A stretch of 64,000 nucleotides of DNA from JAKFWF01 sp963732635 (lineage in GTDB: Bacteria; Pseudomonadota; Alphaproteobacteria; Rhizobiales; Hyphomicrobiaceae), in contig CAVTAL010000001.1 in assembly GCA_963732635.1 (NCBI GenBank), forward strand, positions 62,001 through 126,000, written 5' to 3'. Below the pieces are notes generated by a model that had not been told where the DNA came from, did not search any database, and saw only the letters and a list, made by a program, of their open reading frames with translations. Below are positions 7,959 through 16,951 of the stretch, piece by piece (position 1 is the first letter of the stretch; each line of letters begins with the position of its first letter). A program made the translations under genes and the position numbers.

Positions 7959-8903
7959 ATGGCATACACCTATTATATTTACTATCTCGGAACCGGCAAC
8001 ACAATTGTCGATCCCTGGTTTACAGAAACCACGGCACTGATCACAGAAATCGACGGATCGGTTACCAATGCTGGACCGGTCACCGACTTTGCAAATGACA
8101 TTATCTTGGTAGATCTTCTACAGACGGAAGAAACGGCATTCGCGGGCGGATACACGTCCGGAAGCCATGCCGGAGATTTCCGCATCTACTCGAGACAATT
8201 TCTTGACTATTTCTACCTCAGCCAAGATCCTAATCTCACAGTCGGCACTGTGGTTGTCGATACTCCCGGATTCGGCGCGTGGAGTGATATCGACAGCACC
8301 AGCATTGCTTTGACCTGCTTCCTGGCCGGCACCGCAATCCGCACCCCTCTGGGTGACGTCGCTGTAGAGAAGCTTGCGATTGGCCAACTGGTCAGCACGC
8401 ACGACCACCGCGAATTGCCCGTCAAATGGATTGGCCGACAGACTGTGGTGCCGCGCTTCACCGACCCGATGCTGACCGCGCCGATATGCATCAAGGTTGG
8501 CGCCCTCGGCGACAATATGCCGTCGCGCGATCTCTACACTTCCGCTGGTCACGGCATGTACCTAGACGGAGTGCTGGCGATTTCGGGCGCGCTCGTCAAC
8601 GACGAGACGATCGTCCGCGCAACGCCTGAAACTCCAATAATCACATATTATCACATTGAACTCAACGAGCACGCCATTGTTTTTGCGAACGATGCGCCGA
8701 CCGAGACTTTCGTCGACAATATCAGCCGCGCGGTATTCGACAATGCCGCCGAATATGCGACGTTGTATCCCAATGCCACGCCGATGGCGGCTATGAATGT
8801 ACCGGTTGTCAAATCGGCCCGTCAGTTGCCGGCGGAGATTCGCACTCGTCTTGCCGAACGCGCATCACTTCTTGGCGACCAGAAGGTCACGTTGGCAGCT
8901 TAA
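7959..8903 (+). CDS. Stand-alone Hint (hedgehog/intein) domain protein
   Basis: A 314-residue protein with two parts. Residues 1-118 are a low-complexity, Thr/Asp/Tyr-rich N-terminus without a recognisable signal peptide or domain. From Cys120 a Hint domain begins: CFLAGTAIRTPLGDVAVEKL, then GQLVSTHDHRELPVKWIGRQTV and the conserved histidine in LYTSAGHGMYLDG. In Hint proteins the first Cys attacks the preceding peptide bond, so cleavage before Cys120 is predicted. There is no C-terminal splice partner, so it is not an intein. GC and codon use appear lower than in neighbours, hinting at transfer. Substrate and fate of the N-terminal fragment are unknown. Confidence 0.8.
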   Translation: MAYTYYIYYLGTGNTIVDPWFTETTALITEIDGSVTNAGPVTDFANDIILVDLLQTEETAFAGGYTSGSHAGDFRIYSRQFLDYFYLSQDPNLTVGTVVVDTPGFGAWSDIDSTSIALTCFLAGTAIRTPLGDVAVEKLAIGQLVSTHDHRELPVKWIGRQTVVPRFTDPMLTAPICIKVGALGDNMPSRDLYTSAGHGMYLDGVLAISGALVNDETIVRATPETPIITYYHIELNEHAIVFANDAPTETFVDNISRAVFDNAAEYATLYPNATPMAAMNVPVVKSARQLPAEIRTRLAERASLLGDQKVTLAA

Positions 8904-9021
8904 ACATCGACAATCAGAGCGCACGTGGTCGGCTGAATGCCGCCCCGGTTTGTTTGCGTCGCCTTGACACCGGGACCACCTCCTTCTCAATTGCTGCCAT
9001 CGATGAGCACAGAGGTGAGCG

Positions 9022-9648
9022 ATGCCCGACGTCCAGAATTTCCTATTTTTCCTGGCTGCAGCGCTACTCGTGGCGATTACGCCAGGGCCGGGAATCTTCT
9101 ACGTGGCGGCACGAACACTTGCAGGCGGCACAGCGGAAGGGTTGGCATCAAGTTTCGGCACCGGCGTCGGTGGACTTGTCCACGTCATCGCAGGTGCCGT
9201 GGGCATCTCGGCGATCGTCATGGCGAGCGCCGAAGCATTCACGCTGCTGAAGATCATCGGAGCACTCTATTTGATCTGGCTTGGCCAAAAAACCTGGCGT
9301 GAAGCACGCATTGTCGAGCCATTGGAAGTGGAGACGACTGGGGCGCGTCGGGCGTTTCGGGAGGGCATATTTGTCGAAGCGCTAAACCCGAAGACAGCCG
9401 CATTCTTTCTCGCCTTCATCCCACAATTCGTCGACCCGTCCGCGAACCTCGCCGAGCAGTTCATCGTCCTTGGTCTCATTTCGGTCGCACTCAACACCGG
9501 CGCAGATGTGGTCGTGACCTATTGGGCGGCGAAAGCAAGGGCCGGCCTCGTCAAGCGACCGTCCATCATAGTCAAGATGCGGCAGATGTCCGGGGCCGTT
9601 ATGTGCGGCTTGGGTGCTTCACTGCTGTTTGCTCGGCGCTCGGCCTGA
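9022..9648 (+). CDS. LysE/RhtB-family amino-acid exporter
   Basis: A 208-residue inner-membrane protein with five to six hydrophobic helices and the family signature AITPGPGIFYVAARTLAGG at the N-terminus, plus ALNPKTAAFFLAFIPQFVD in the middle, both diagnostic for LysE/RhtB exporters. These pump out amino acids or homoserine-type compounds. GAGGTGAG precedes the ATG. It stands between the Hint gene and a hairpin, and its substrate cannot be deduced. A second paralogue lies at 19991-20593. Confidence 0.92.
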   Translation: MPDVQNFLFFLAAALLVAITPGPGIFYVAARTLAGGTAEGLASSFGTGVGGLVHVIAGAVGISAIVMASAEAFTLLKIIGALYLIWLGQKTWREARIVEPLEVETTGARRAFREGIFVEALNPKTAAFFLAFIPQFVDPSANLAEQFIVLGLISVALNTGADVVVTYWAAKARAGLVKRPSIIVKMRQMSGAVMCGLGASLLFARRSA

Positions 9649-9690
9649 CAGTCGCAGTTACCTCACTTCGCCGTTTCCGCATCTTCCATA

Positions 9691-9711
9691 ACCATCGACG
9701 CAATCGATGGT
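9691..9711 (+). terminator. Hairpin downstream of the LysE-type gene
   Basis: ACCATCGA (9691-9698) and TCGATGGT (9704-9711) form a perfect 8-bp stem with a 5-nt loop, about 40 nt after the exporter stop codon. No T-run follows, so rho-independent termination is only possible, not shown. Confidence 0.45.
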
Positions 9712-9811
9712 GAGGCGGTCGTGCGTCCACGGCAGCGCGTTGGCCACCCTTGCCGCCCGCGCGGTTGCATGTTGAGGTCTGGGGCAAACTCAAATCAGTG
9801 AGCCCGATACG

Positions 9812-11266
9812 ATGGCAGCCGACACGCCGAACACGCCCCGCGATCTCGACCCTAAGGATTGGGACGCCTTCCGCCGCGATGCGCACGCGATGCTCGACGA
9901 GATGATCGATCACATCGCCACCGTCCGCGAACGGCCGGTGTGGCAGCCGGCGCCGACCGAGGTGCGCGCCCAATTCAAGTTGCCGTTGCCACGCCGGGAG
10001 CGCGGCCTCGCCGACGTCATGGGTGACGTCAAAGCCAACATCGCGCCCTACACCACCGGCAATATCCATCCGCGCTTCATGGGCTGGGTGCATGGCGCCG
10101 GCACGGCCTACGGCATGGTGGCGGAAATGGTCGCCGCCGGCTTCAACATGAATTGCGGCGGCCGCGATCACATCGGCCACGAGATCGAAGCCCAGGTGGC
10201 GCGCTGGATGGCCGAAGCCGTCGGCTTCCCGGCCGAGGCGTCCGGGTTGTTCGTCACCGGTTCGTCGATGGCGAACTTCCTCGCCCTGTTGATTGCCAAG
10301 TGCGAGGCGGTGGGAACTGAGACGCGCCGCGCTGGCTTGCGCGCACTACCGTCGCAACTCACGGCCTACACTTCGGCGGAAGCGCACGGCTGCATCGCCC
10401 AAGCCTTGGAACTCGCCGGCATCGGCTCAGCCAATCTGCGCCGGATCACGGTCGATGCGGCCGGTCGGATGGACCTGAAGGCGCTCGATGCGGCGATCAT
10501 CGATGACCGTGTGGCTGGCAACCAGCCGTTCCTGATCGTCGGCAGCGCCGGCACCGTCAATACTGGCGCCATGGATCGCCTCGACGAAATCGCCGACATC
10601 GCCGCGCGCGAAAACCTCTGGTTCCACGTCGACGGCGCGATCGGTGCGCTGGCGTCGCTGTCGCCAAAACTGCGACCGATGCTGGCTGGCATTGAACGGG
10701 CACAGTCGATCGCCTTCGACTTCCACAAGTGGGGACACGTGCCCTACGATGCTGGCTTCCTTCTCGTGCGCGACCGGGACGCCCACAAACGCACGTTCGC
10801 GGCACCCGCCGCCTACCTCCAACGCGCGCCGCGCGGACTTGCCGCCGGCGAGACCTGGCCCAACGATCTCGGCCCCGACCTGTCGCGAGGCTCGCGCGCA
10901 CTCAAGGCCTGGATGACCATCGCGACCCTCGGCGCCGACCGCATGGGCGACGCCATTCTCAACGACTGTGAGCTGGCGCAATACCTGAAGGAAAAGGTCG
11001 AGCGCGAACCGCTGCTGGAACTAGCCGCCCCCGTCGCCCTCAACATCGTCTGCTTCGGCGTCAAGGGCGACCACGACGGCACGATCAACCGCGAGATCGT
11101 CATGGACCTGCACGAAGCCGGCACTGCCGCACCGTCGTGGACCACGATCGGCGGCCGCAGCGTCATCCGTTGCGCGCTGGTCAACCACCGCACCACGCGG
11201 GCTGACATCGACCTGACTTTCAGTGCGATCATCGACCGCATGCATGCGCACAGGAAGCCACAATGA
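9812..11266 (+). CDS. PLP-dependent group II amino-acid decarboxylase family protein
   Basis: A 484-residue member of the aromatic-L-amino-acid/tyrosine decarboxylase family. It has the N-terminal substrate-domain phrase HPRFMGWVHGAGTAYG, the HVDGAIGAL aspartate that holds the PLP pyridine nitrogen, and the Schiff-base lysine in SIAFDFHKWGHVPYDAG. It should decarboxylate an amino acid (or act on a related substrate) in the cytoplasm. The next gene overlaps its stop by 4 nt, so the two are translationally coupled. The precise substrate is not readable; the position normally holding DxxK-type aromatic selectors was not analysed. Confidence 0.88.
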   Translation: MAADTPNTPRDLDPKDWDAFRRDAHAMLDEMIDHIATVRERPVWQPAPTEVRAQFKLPLPRRERGLADVMGDVKANIAPYTTGNIHPRFMGWVHGAGTAYGMVAEMVAAGFNMNCGGRDHIGHEIEAQVARWMAEAVGFPAEASGLFVTGSSMANFLALLIAKCEAVGTETRRAGLRALPSQLTAYTSAEAHGCIAQALELAGIGSANLRRITVDAAGRMDLKALDAAIIDDRVAGNQPFLIVGSAGTVNTGAMDRLDEIADIAARENLWFHVDGAIGALASLSPKLRPMLAGIERAQSIAFDFHKWGHVPYDAGFLLVRDRDAHKRTFAAPAAYLQRAPRGLAAGETWPNDLGPDLSRGSRALKAWMTIATLGADRMGDAILNDCELAQYLKEKVEREPLLELAAPVALNIVCFGVKGDHDGTINREIVMDLHEAGTAAPSWTTIGGRSVIRCALVNHRTTRADIDLTFSAIIDRMHAHRKPQ

Positions 11267-11862
11267 AGCTACTCGCGTTCAGCGATCTCCATCGCGATGC
11301 GGCCGTCGCTCGAACGATGGTGGACGCCGCCCGCCAAGCCGACGTCGTGATCGCGGCGGGCGATTTTGCCACCATGGGCAAAGGCCTATCCGACACCCTC
11401 GACGTTCTACGCGCCATTTCGGTGCCGACAATCCTGGTCGCCGGCAATCACGATAGCCTCGACGATCTCCGCGCTGCCTGCGCCAACTGGCTGCACGCCC
11501 ACGTGCTGCATGGCGAGGGCGCATCGCTTGGCGGTATCGAGTTCTTCGGCATGGGCTTTGAAGTCTCAACCGTCGATCGCGGGCCGTGGAACAGCCAAAC
11601 CAGCGAGGCCGAGGCAACAAAAGCCTTGAGCCCCTGCCCGGCCGGCGCCATCCTCGTCACCCACGCGCCGGCGCATGGCGTCGCCGACCTGCAGGCGAAC
11701 GGAGCCCACGAAGGCAGCCACGCCGTCCGCGCCATCATCGAGCATCGCCAGCCGCGCCTGCACCTGTGCGGCCACATTCACAATGCCTGGGGCAGCAGCG
11801 GCGTCATCGGCCGTTGCCCGAGCCACAACCTCGGACCGCGCGTGAATTGGTTCGAGATTTGA
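11263..11862 (+). CDS. Calcineurin-like metallophosphoesterase
   Basis: A 199-residue protein with all five metallophosphoesterase motifs in order: FSDLH at residue ~6, AGDFA, VAGNHDS, VTHAPAH and GHIHNAWG near the C-terminus. This is the compact YfcE/Rv0805-like size without extra domains, so it is probably a cytoplasmic phosphodiesterase or phosphatase. Its ATG overlaps the decarboxylase stop (ATGA). Coupling with a PLP decarboxylase is not a standard pairing that I recognise. Confidence 0.88.
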   Translation: MKLLAFSDLHRDAAVARTMVDAARQADVVIAAGDFATMGKGLSDTLDVLRAISVPTILVAGNHDSLDDLRAACANWLHAHVLHGEGASLGGIEFFGMGFEVSTVDRGPWNSQTSEAEATKALSPCPAGAILVTHAPAHGVADLQANGAHEGSHAVRAIIEHRQPRLHLCGHIHNAWGSSGVIGRCPSHNLGPRVNWFEI

Positions 11863-11874
11863 AGCCAAACTACG

Positions 11875-12639
11875 TCACCACGTCACGCCGAACTTAATCT
11901 TGCCGGTGAGGTCCGGTGTCGCCTCGGTCATGCCGAAGAACATGCCGATATCGAGCGTCCCCTTGACGGCCTCGCGGCTCTCGGTCTTGGCGTGCAGATC
12001 GGTCTCAAGGTAGAGCACCGGGCCAATGCGGTGTTCCTGGAACGCCACCGGCGTGCCACCGCCGATGTCAGGGATCGTGCCATAGACCTCGATGCCGATC
12101 GCGGCACCTTCGCGGATTTCGCGCTTGGCCATCACGCCATAAGTGAAGGCGATGCCTTGGTCGTGGTTGGCGCCGAACGTCTGTTGCAGGAATGGATTAA
12201 ACGTCAACGAGGCCTTGTCGTCACCGAACTGGATGATCGGACCGAATGTCACTGTGTTGGTTTCGTCCCGGTCGACGCGCACGTCGACGCCGGTATACCA
12301 GCCGAAGTCGAAGCCCGGCCGCGCCTTGCCGAAGCGCAATTGCCCCTCGGCACCGGCAGTGGAGAATTTCCAGTCATCGCCCGCCGGCTGGTCGAAGTTG
12401 GCCTTTACCCCGAGCCACAGCCAAGACGAAACGCCATAGCCGGCACCGGCTTCGGTGCTGTGCCGGGTCGGATCCGCATTGACCGGGAAGCCGCTCTGCG
12501 TCGCGCTGTTCCAGCTGAAGCTCGTCTGCCCCTTGGCGATTTCCGGGGTTTTCACCTCGAACGTGCCGGCAGTGGCGGCAGCGGCAAAGCCCACCATAGT
12601 TGCAACCAAAATGGTGCAACGAACAACAATGCTGCGCAT
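11875..12639 (-). CDS. Exported outer-membrane-like protein of unknown function
   Basis: A 254-residue protein with a Sec signal (MRSIVVRCTILVATMVGFAAAATAG). The mature part alternates short amphipathic strands rich in Gly, Phe and Tyr (FGWYTGVDVRVDRDETNTVTFGPIIQFGDD, HRIGPVLYLETDL) and ends in an aromatic residue (KIKFGVTW), as outer-membrane beta-barrels do. I do not recognise the family. It diverges from gltA across a 311-nt gap and converges on the metallophosphoesterase gene with only 12 nt between. Confidence 0.65.
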   Translation of the reverse strand: MRSIVVRCTILVATMVGFAAAATAGTFEVKTPEIAKGQTSFSWNSATQSGFPVNADPTRHSTEAGAGYGVSSWLWLGVKANFDQPAGDDWKFSTAGAEGQLRFGKARPGFDFGWYTGVDVRVDRDETNTVTFGPIIQFGDDKASLTFNPFLQQTFGANHDQGIAFTYGVMAKREIREGAAIGIEVYGTIPDIGGGTPVAFQEHRIGPVLYLETDLHAKTESREAVKGTLDIGMFFGMTEATPDLTGKIKFGVTW

Positions 12640-12950
12640 GGGATGGCGATCCTGGATTCGCGAGCGATGAGCCGGACGCAGGCACGCATGTGGACAGATG
12701 GATAGCACACCCCAGGCACCAGCGTCCGCCGTCAAGACGCCGGTTAGCGATCAGTTCCGCCACAATGACGCTTCCGGGCCACACATTCCAAATTGCCCAA
12801 ATTTTTTGCAGCTCTTTACCACGACCGAATTGCTGATCAAACATGCGCGACTACGACCGTGGGCTAACTTGCCGCACTGCAAAAAAAGGGCTACGCAACG
12901 TTTGGGCGCGCGACCGGTGCGACGCCCTGATCGGTCAAGGACAACCGCAG
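12640..12950. other. Divergent intergenic region upstream of gltA
   Basis: This gap between the outer-membrane-like gene and gltA includes an AT-richer patch around 12785-12845 (CAAATTTTTTGC) that may carry promoter elements for one or both genes. An in-frame ATG at 12843 would add 36 residues to citrate synthase, but those residues are not citrate-synthase-like. No repeat or RNA was recognised. Confidence 0.5.
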
Positions 12951-14273
12951 ATGAACGCGCAAGACTCCGCGCCCAAGGGCGATGCAGCAAAGACGGCGAC
13001 CCTTCTTATCGGCAACAAGCAGGCAGTGATGCCGGTCCGATCGGGCTCGGTCGGTCCCGATGTCATCGACGTCGGCAAGCTGTACGCCAATACCGGCTGC
13101 TTCACCTATGACCCGGGTTTCACCTCGACCGCCAACTGCTCGTCGCGCATTACCTACATCGACGGCGACGAAGGCACCCTGCTCTATCGCGGCTATCCGA
13201 TCGGCGAACTGGCGGAAAAGTCGACCTTCATCGAGGTCTGCTACCTGTTGCTGCACGGTGAATTGCCGAGCCCGGCCCAGCTGACCGAGTTCCGCACCAC
13301 CATCTCGCGCCACACCATGGTGCACGAGCAGATGTCGCGCTTCTTCACCGGCTTCCGCCGCGACGCCCATCCGATGGCGGTGATGACCGGCACCGTCGGC
13401 GCGCTGTCGGCCTTCTATCACGACAGTACCGATATCAACGATCAGCGCCAGCGCATGATCGCCTCGCACCGCATGATCGCGAAAATGCCGACGATCGCCT
13501 CGATGGCCTTCAAGTATTCGATCGGCCAGCCGTTCATCTATCCGCGCAACGATCTCGACTACACGTCGAACTTCCTGCAGATGTGCTTCGCAGTGCCGTG
13601 CGAGCCCTTCCAGGTCAATCCGGTGCTCGCGCGTGCCCTCGACCGCATCTTCATCCTGCACGCCGATCACGAGCAGAACGCCTCGACCTCGACCGTCCGA
13701 CTGGCCGGTTCGTCGGGCGCCAATCCGTTCGCCTGCATCGCCGCCGGCATCGCCTGCCTGTGGGGACCGGCGCACGGCGGCGCCAATGAAGCCGCCCTCA
13801 ACATGCTGGAAGAGATCGGCACCGTCGACCGGGTGCCTGAGTTCGTCAAGAAGGCCAAGGACAAGACCTCGGGCTTCCGCCTGATGGGCTTCGGTCACCG
13901 CGTCTACAAGAACTACGATCCGCGCGCCAAGGTGATGCAGAAGACGACGCACGAGGTGCTCGATGCGCTTGGCGTGCGCAACGAACCACTGCTCAAGGTC
14001 GCGATGGAACTTGAGCGCATCGCCCTGCAGGACGACTACTTCATCGAGAAGAAGCTCTATCCCAACATCGACTTCTATTCCGGCATCACGCTGCGCGCGA
14101 TGGGCTTCCCGAAGGACATGTTCACCGTGCTCTTCGCCGTTGCCCGCACCGTTGGCTGGATCGCCCAGTGGAAGGAAATGATCGAGGATCCGGAGCAGAA
14201 GATCGGCCGTCCGCGCCAGCTCTACATCGGCAACACCGAGCGCCACTACGTGCCGCTCGACCGCCGCGGCTGA
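12951..14273 (+). CDS. gltA: Citrate synthase
   Basis: A 440-residue type II (hexameric, NADH-sensitive lineage) citrate synthase; the enzyme condenses oxaloacetate and acetyl-CoA at the entry of the TCA cycle. Active-site blocks are intact: LWGPAHGGANEAAL with the first catalytic His, GFGHRVYKNYDPRAKVM with the second, and YPNIDFYSGI with the Asp. The start MNAQDSAP at 12951 follows AAGGAC and gives the usual length; the longer reading from 12843 would add a Cys/Arg-rich segment. A strong intrinsic terminator follows 25 nt after the stop, so it is probably monocistronic. Confidence 0.96.
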   Translation: MNAQDSAPKGDAAKTATLLIGNKQAVMPVRSGSVGPDVIDVGKLYANTGCFTYDPGFTSTANCSSRITYIDGDEGTLLYRGYPIGELAEKSTFIEVCYLLLHGELPSPAQLTEFRTTISRHTMVHEQMSRFFTGFRRDAHPMAVMTGTVGALSAFYHDSTDINDQRQRMIASHRMIAKMPTIASMAFKYSIGQPFIYPRNDLDYTSNFLQMCFAVPCEPFQVNPVLARALDRIFILHADHEQNASTSTVRLAGSSGANPFACIAAGIACLWGPAHGGANEAALNMLEEIGTVDRVPEFVKKAKDKTSGFRLMGFGHRVYKNYDPRAKVMQKTTHEVLDALGVRNEPLLKVAMELERIALQDDYFIEKKLYPNIDFYSGITLRAMGFPKDMFTVLFAVARTVGWIAQWKEMIEDPEQKIGRPRQLYIGNTERHYVPLDRRG

Positions 14274-14298
14274 GCCAGCGTCCACTACCGAGTTACGA

Positions 14299-14324
14299 GG
14301 GCCAGGAGCGATCCTGGCCCTTTT
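14299..14324 (+). terminator. Rho-independent terminator of gltA
   Basis: GGGCCAGGA (14299-14307), loop GCGA, TCCTGGCCC (14312-14320), then TTTT. A perfect 9-bp GC-rich stem with a tetraloop and U-run is the classical intrinsic terminator form. Confidence 0.9.
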
Positions 14325-14366
14325 GCAGTTTTCCGCTAAGATCGCCTCGCGAACAGGGCCTTTTTT

Positions 14367-14397
14367 CCCTCTCCCCACAAGGGGGCCGGGGAGAGGG
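14367..14397. repeat. Dispersed palindromic repeat, copy 2
   Basis: Arms CCCTCTCCCC (14367-14376) and GGGGAGAGGG (14388-14397) are the same as in the copy at 282-310, although the loop differs (ACAAGGGGGCC). It sits between the gltA terminator and the next gene, preceded by a T-run of six. Confidence 0.75.
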
Positions 14398-14459
14398 CAA
14401 AGCACGATCCTGCTGATTTCTGACACCGCGACCAAGCGACCTATAGCGAGACTTCCCAG

Positions 14460-15332
14460 ATGCCCGCCTCCGCCTTGATGAACGTTATGGTCGCAGCCGT
14501 CCGCAAGGCCGGCCGCAGTCTCGCCCGCGATTTCGGCGAAGTGGCGCAACTGCAGGTCTCGATCAAGGGGCCGGCAAATTTCGTGTCGAAGGCTGACATC
14601 AAGGCGGAAGAGATCCTCTACCAGGAGCTGAACAAGGCGCGGCCAGCCTATTCGTTCCTGATGGAAGAGGGCGGCGAGGTCGATGGCTCGGATAAAAGCC
14701 ACCGCTGGATCATCGATCCGCTCGACGGCACCACCAACTTTCTGCACTCGATCCCGCTGTTCTGCATCTCGGTCGGGCTCGAGCGCGAGGGCCAGATGGT
14801 GGCTGGCGTGATCTATAATCCGATCACCGACGAGCTCTATACCGCCGAGAAGGGCAAGGGCGCGTTCCTCAACGACCGGCGTCTCAGAGTGGCGGCGCGC
14901 ACCACGCTTGCCGACTGCGTGGTGGCGACCGGAATCCCGCATCGCGGCCGCGACAATCATCCGCGCTACCTGCGCGAAGCCGAAAAGATCCTCAAGGAAG
15001 TCGCCGGCATGCGCCGCACGGGAGCCGCGGCATTGGACATCGCCTGGACCGCAGCCGGCCGCTTCGACGGCTACTGGGAATACGACATCAAGCCTTGGGA
15101 CATGGCGGCCGGCATCGTGTTGATGCGCGAGGCGGGCGGCTTTGTCACCGACCTCGACGGTGGCAACGACATGCTGACAAAAGGCAATCTGATCGCCGGC
15201 AACGACAAGATCCGCAAGGCGCTGATCGCCCAGATCGTACGGCGTCAAAGCCAAGGCTTGAGAGCCTGGCCGCTTCACACCTCCAATTCCATCACGATCG
15301 GGCAATGGTCGCTGGCTTTGGGCCGATCGTAG
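14460..15332 (+). CDS. suhB: Inositol monophosphatase family protein (SuhB-like)
   Basis: A 290-residue Mg2+-dependent sugar phosphatase. It carries the metal-binding EE pair at 69-70, the WIIDPLDGTTNF motif at 83-94, and the C-terminal WDMAAG motif near 217. Substrate may be inositol phosphate, or the SuhB role in rRNA transcription. The domain ends around residue 262; the last ~25 residues (starting near RRQSQGLRAWPLHTS) run 58 nt into the convergent neighbour and look like antisense of that gene. The family is normally 260-275 residues, so the native stop may have been lost by mutation. Confidence 0.9.
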   Translation: MPASALMNVMVAAVRKAGRSLARDFGEVAQLQVSIKGPANFVSKADIKAEEILYQELNKARPAYSFLMEEGGEVDGSDKSHRWIIDPLDGTTNFLHSIPLFCISVGLEREGQMVAGVIYNPITDELYTAEKGKGAFLNDRRLRVAARTTLADCVVATGIPHRGRDNHPRYLREAEKILKEVAGMRRTGAAALDIAWTAAGRFDGYWEYDIKPWDMAAGIVLMREAGGFVTDLDGGNDMLTKGNLIAGNDKIRKALIAQIVRRQSQGLRAWPLHTSNSITIGQWSLALGRS

Positions 15333-16495
15333 CCGGCACGAGGATAACGCGGTCCGATGTAGCGTGAGGCGCGATAGGGCTGGCCGGCGCGGCCGATCAT
15401 CGGCACCTTGTCCTGGTTCGACCGCCACAACGCCGGCGACAGCAGGATGTGATCCAACTGGCTGTAGACATCGTCGCGCGGGAAATAGCTGGTCCAGCGC
15501 TCGCGTGGATCGGCGATCAACTGGCAAGCATCATAAGCGAACGGCGGATGACCGTCGAAGGCTTCCAAGAGCGGCGTCAGCGCCGAGCGCGTCGACTGAC
15601 CGGTCATCAGGTCGGGCATGGTTGGATCGCCATCGATCTCGACATAGTCGTTGAGATCGCCGCAGATCACCCACGACGCATCGGCCGCGCTCTTGCCAAA
15701 CCGCATCTTGATGATGCGCCGCACTGCCTTCGCCTCGGCGAGGCGGATCGGATAGGTCGCCTCGCGATGCGGCGGGTTGGCCTTCAGGTGACAGATGAAC
15801 ATGGTCAGTACCTTGCCGCCGCCGGCATCGACGTCGACCTCCAGACAATCGCGACGAAAAATGCGGTCGTTGGGCCCCGGTCGCCCCCGTTCGTCGCCCC
15901 GCCCGCGCCGCTCGCCTTCAATGGCATTGCCCAAGTCCGCCGACCACAGTCCGAAGTCGCGGTAGGTCCAATGCGCATGCGACGTCACCCGCAATAGCGG
16001 TTTGCGCGAGAGTATGCCGACATCGATGCCACGCCCATCGTTGCCTTCGATCACGCGCACATACCCGTAATTCGTGGCGCGTTCGATCTCGCCCCGCGCC
16101 TCGGCGATCAAGCGCTTGAGGTTGCCGCCAAAGTCGCCTGGCATCGCTTGAGCTTGCTCGCGCAGCGCCGGCAGCTTCTGCTTGATGGCATTGGCGATAC
16201 GCGGCGCCAGCGACGGCGTCAGATAGACGTCCCGAAAGAGCTGCAACGCCGCCTCGCCATCAACCTCCTGCAGCGCCACCACGTCGGCGTCAGTGTCGAG
16301 CAGCGCCTGGGCGGTGAGCTGGCGGGCATCGTCCGACAGCGTCGCCTCGGCACTGCGACGGACGGCCCTGGCCTCCACCGCATTGTCGAACACATACATG
16401 CCGACGCGATTGTCACCATCGCGGGTTGGATCTGCGAACTCGGGCCGCGCGAACAGGTTCTCGATGTTGAACGTGGCGATGCGGATGCGGGGCAT
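15275..16495 (-). CDS. Endonuclease/exonuclease/phosphatase family protein
   Basis: A 406-residue member of the DNase I-like superfamily. Motifs in order: ATFNIENLF at residue ~8, ALQEVD near 75, VICGDLNDYVE near 278, and KASDHCPIVMELEV at the C-terminus, supplying metal ligand Glu, catalytic Asp/Asn and the final SDH. No signal peptide or membrane segment is seen, so it is probably cytoplasmic. The substrate could be DNA or a phosphodiester; the family does not decide. Its 3' end overlaps the convergent SuhB-like gene by 58 nt. Confidence 0.88.
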   Translation of the reverse strand: MPRIRIATFNIENLFARPEFADPTRDGDNRVGMYVFDNAVEARAVRRSAEATLSDDARQLTAQALLDTDADVVALQEVDGEAALQLFRDVYLTPSLAPRIANAIKQKLPALREQAQAMPGDFGGNLKRLIAEARGEIERATNYGYVRVIEGNDGRGIDVGILSRKPLLRVTSHAHWTYRDFGLWSADLGNAIEGERRGRGDERGRPGPNDRIFRRDCLEVDVDAGGGKVLTMFICHLKANPPHREATYPIRLAEAKAVRRIIKMRFGKSAADASWVICGDLNDYVEIDGDPTMPDLMTGQSTRSALTPLLEAFDGHPPFAYDACQLIADPRERWTSYFPRDDVYSQLDHILLSPALWRSNQDKVPMIGRAGQPYRASRYIGPRYPRAGYDRPKASDHCPIVMELEV

Positions 16496-16525
16496 GGGCG
16501 GCTCCGGAGGCTGGGCCGGACGATG

Positions 16526-16945
16526 CTATCGGGTGGGGAAGGTGGTGTCGATGGATAGGCACGCTCCCTCAACTGCGTTCCCGACGAGCGCGAAGATCGC
16601 GAGAACCGCGCGTCTCGCGCCGCTGCCGAGCCAAGCGGCCAGTATAGCTCTGGTTCTCATTTCATAACTTGATAACAAGATCGACAACGGCTCATTGAAC
16701 TTCGCCTGCGATTTGCGCAGACGGAGTTCATGCACTGCATCTCGCAATACCAACCAAGTCGACTGCTGTGCAGCTGCATTAAAGCGCGCCACATTGGCAT
16801 CAAGATAGTCCCTTCCCGGACTAGCTCGACGCCGACCGCTGTAATCAGGGCCGGGAACAGCCCCAATCAATTTTATCAATTTGCGGGCCACCGCTCGGTC
16901 CGTTGGACCTTCCGCCCAATATGCAAACTCAACTGGCGACATCAA
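16526..16945 (-). pseudogene. DUF4276-like (TOPRIM-related) protein, probably frameshifted
   Basis: The open frame (139 codons) starts MMSPVEFAYWAEGPTDRAVARKLI, the EGPTD opening of DUF4276/TOPRIM-like proteins that accompany AAA ATPases, and contains STWLVLRD, resembling the second acidic motif (wlvLrDlD). After that point the expected D-D-C-P pattern is lost, and family-like sequence continues only weakly in another frame, so a frameshift near 16745 is likely. It starts 6 nt after the end of the ATPase remnant on the same strand, matching a coupled two-gene module. Base composition is less GC-rich than in flanking genes. The assignment is by motif only. Confidence 0.5.
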
Positions 16946-16951
16946 ACAGAC

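Noticed and set aside
7959..8903. An active intein in the Hint protein
   Set aside because: There is no C-terminal intein block with His-Asn followed by Cys/Ser/Thr and no split host protein; only the cleaving Hint half is evident.
12843..12950. N-terminal extension of citrate synthase from ATG 12843
   Set aside because: The extra 36 residues are not citrate-synthase-like, and ATG 12951 gives the normal length with a nearby ribosome-binding site.
12891..15527. An 878-codon minus-strand open frame opposite gltA and the inositol-monophosphatase gene
   Set aside because: It is a shadow of GC-rich codon bias; the plus-strand products carry full citrate-synthase and IMPase motifs and the antisense product has none.
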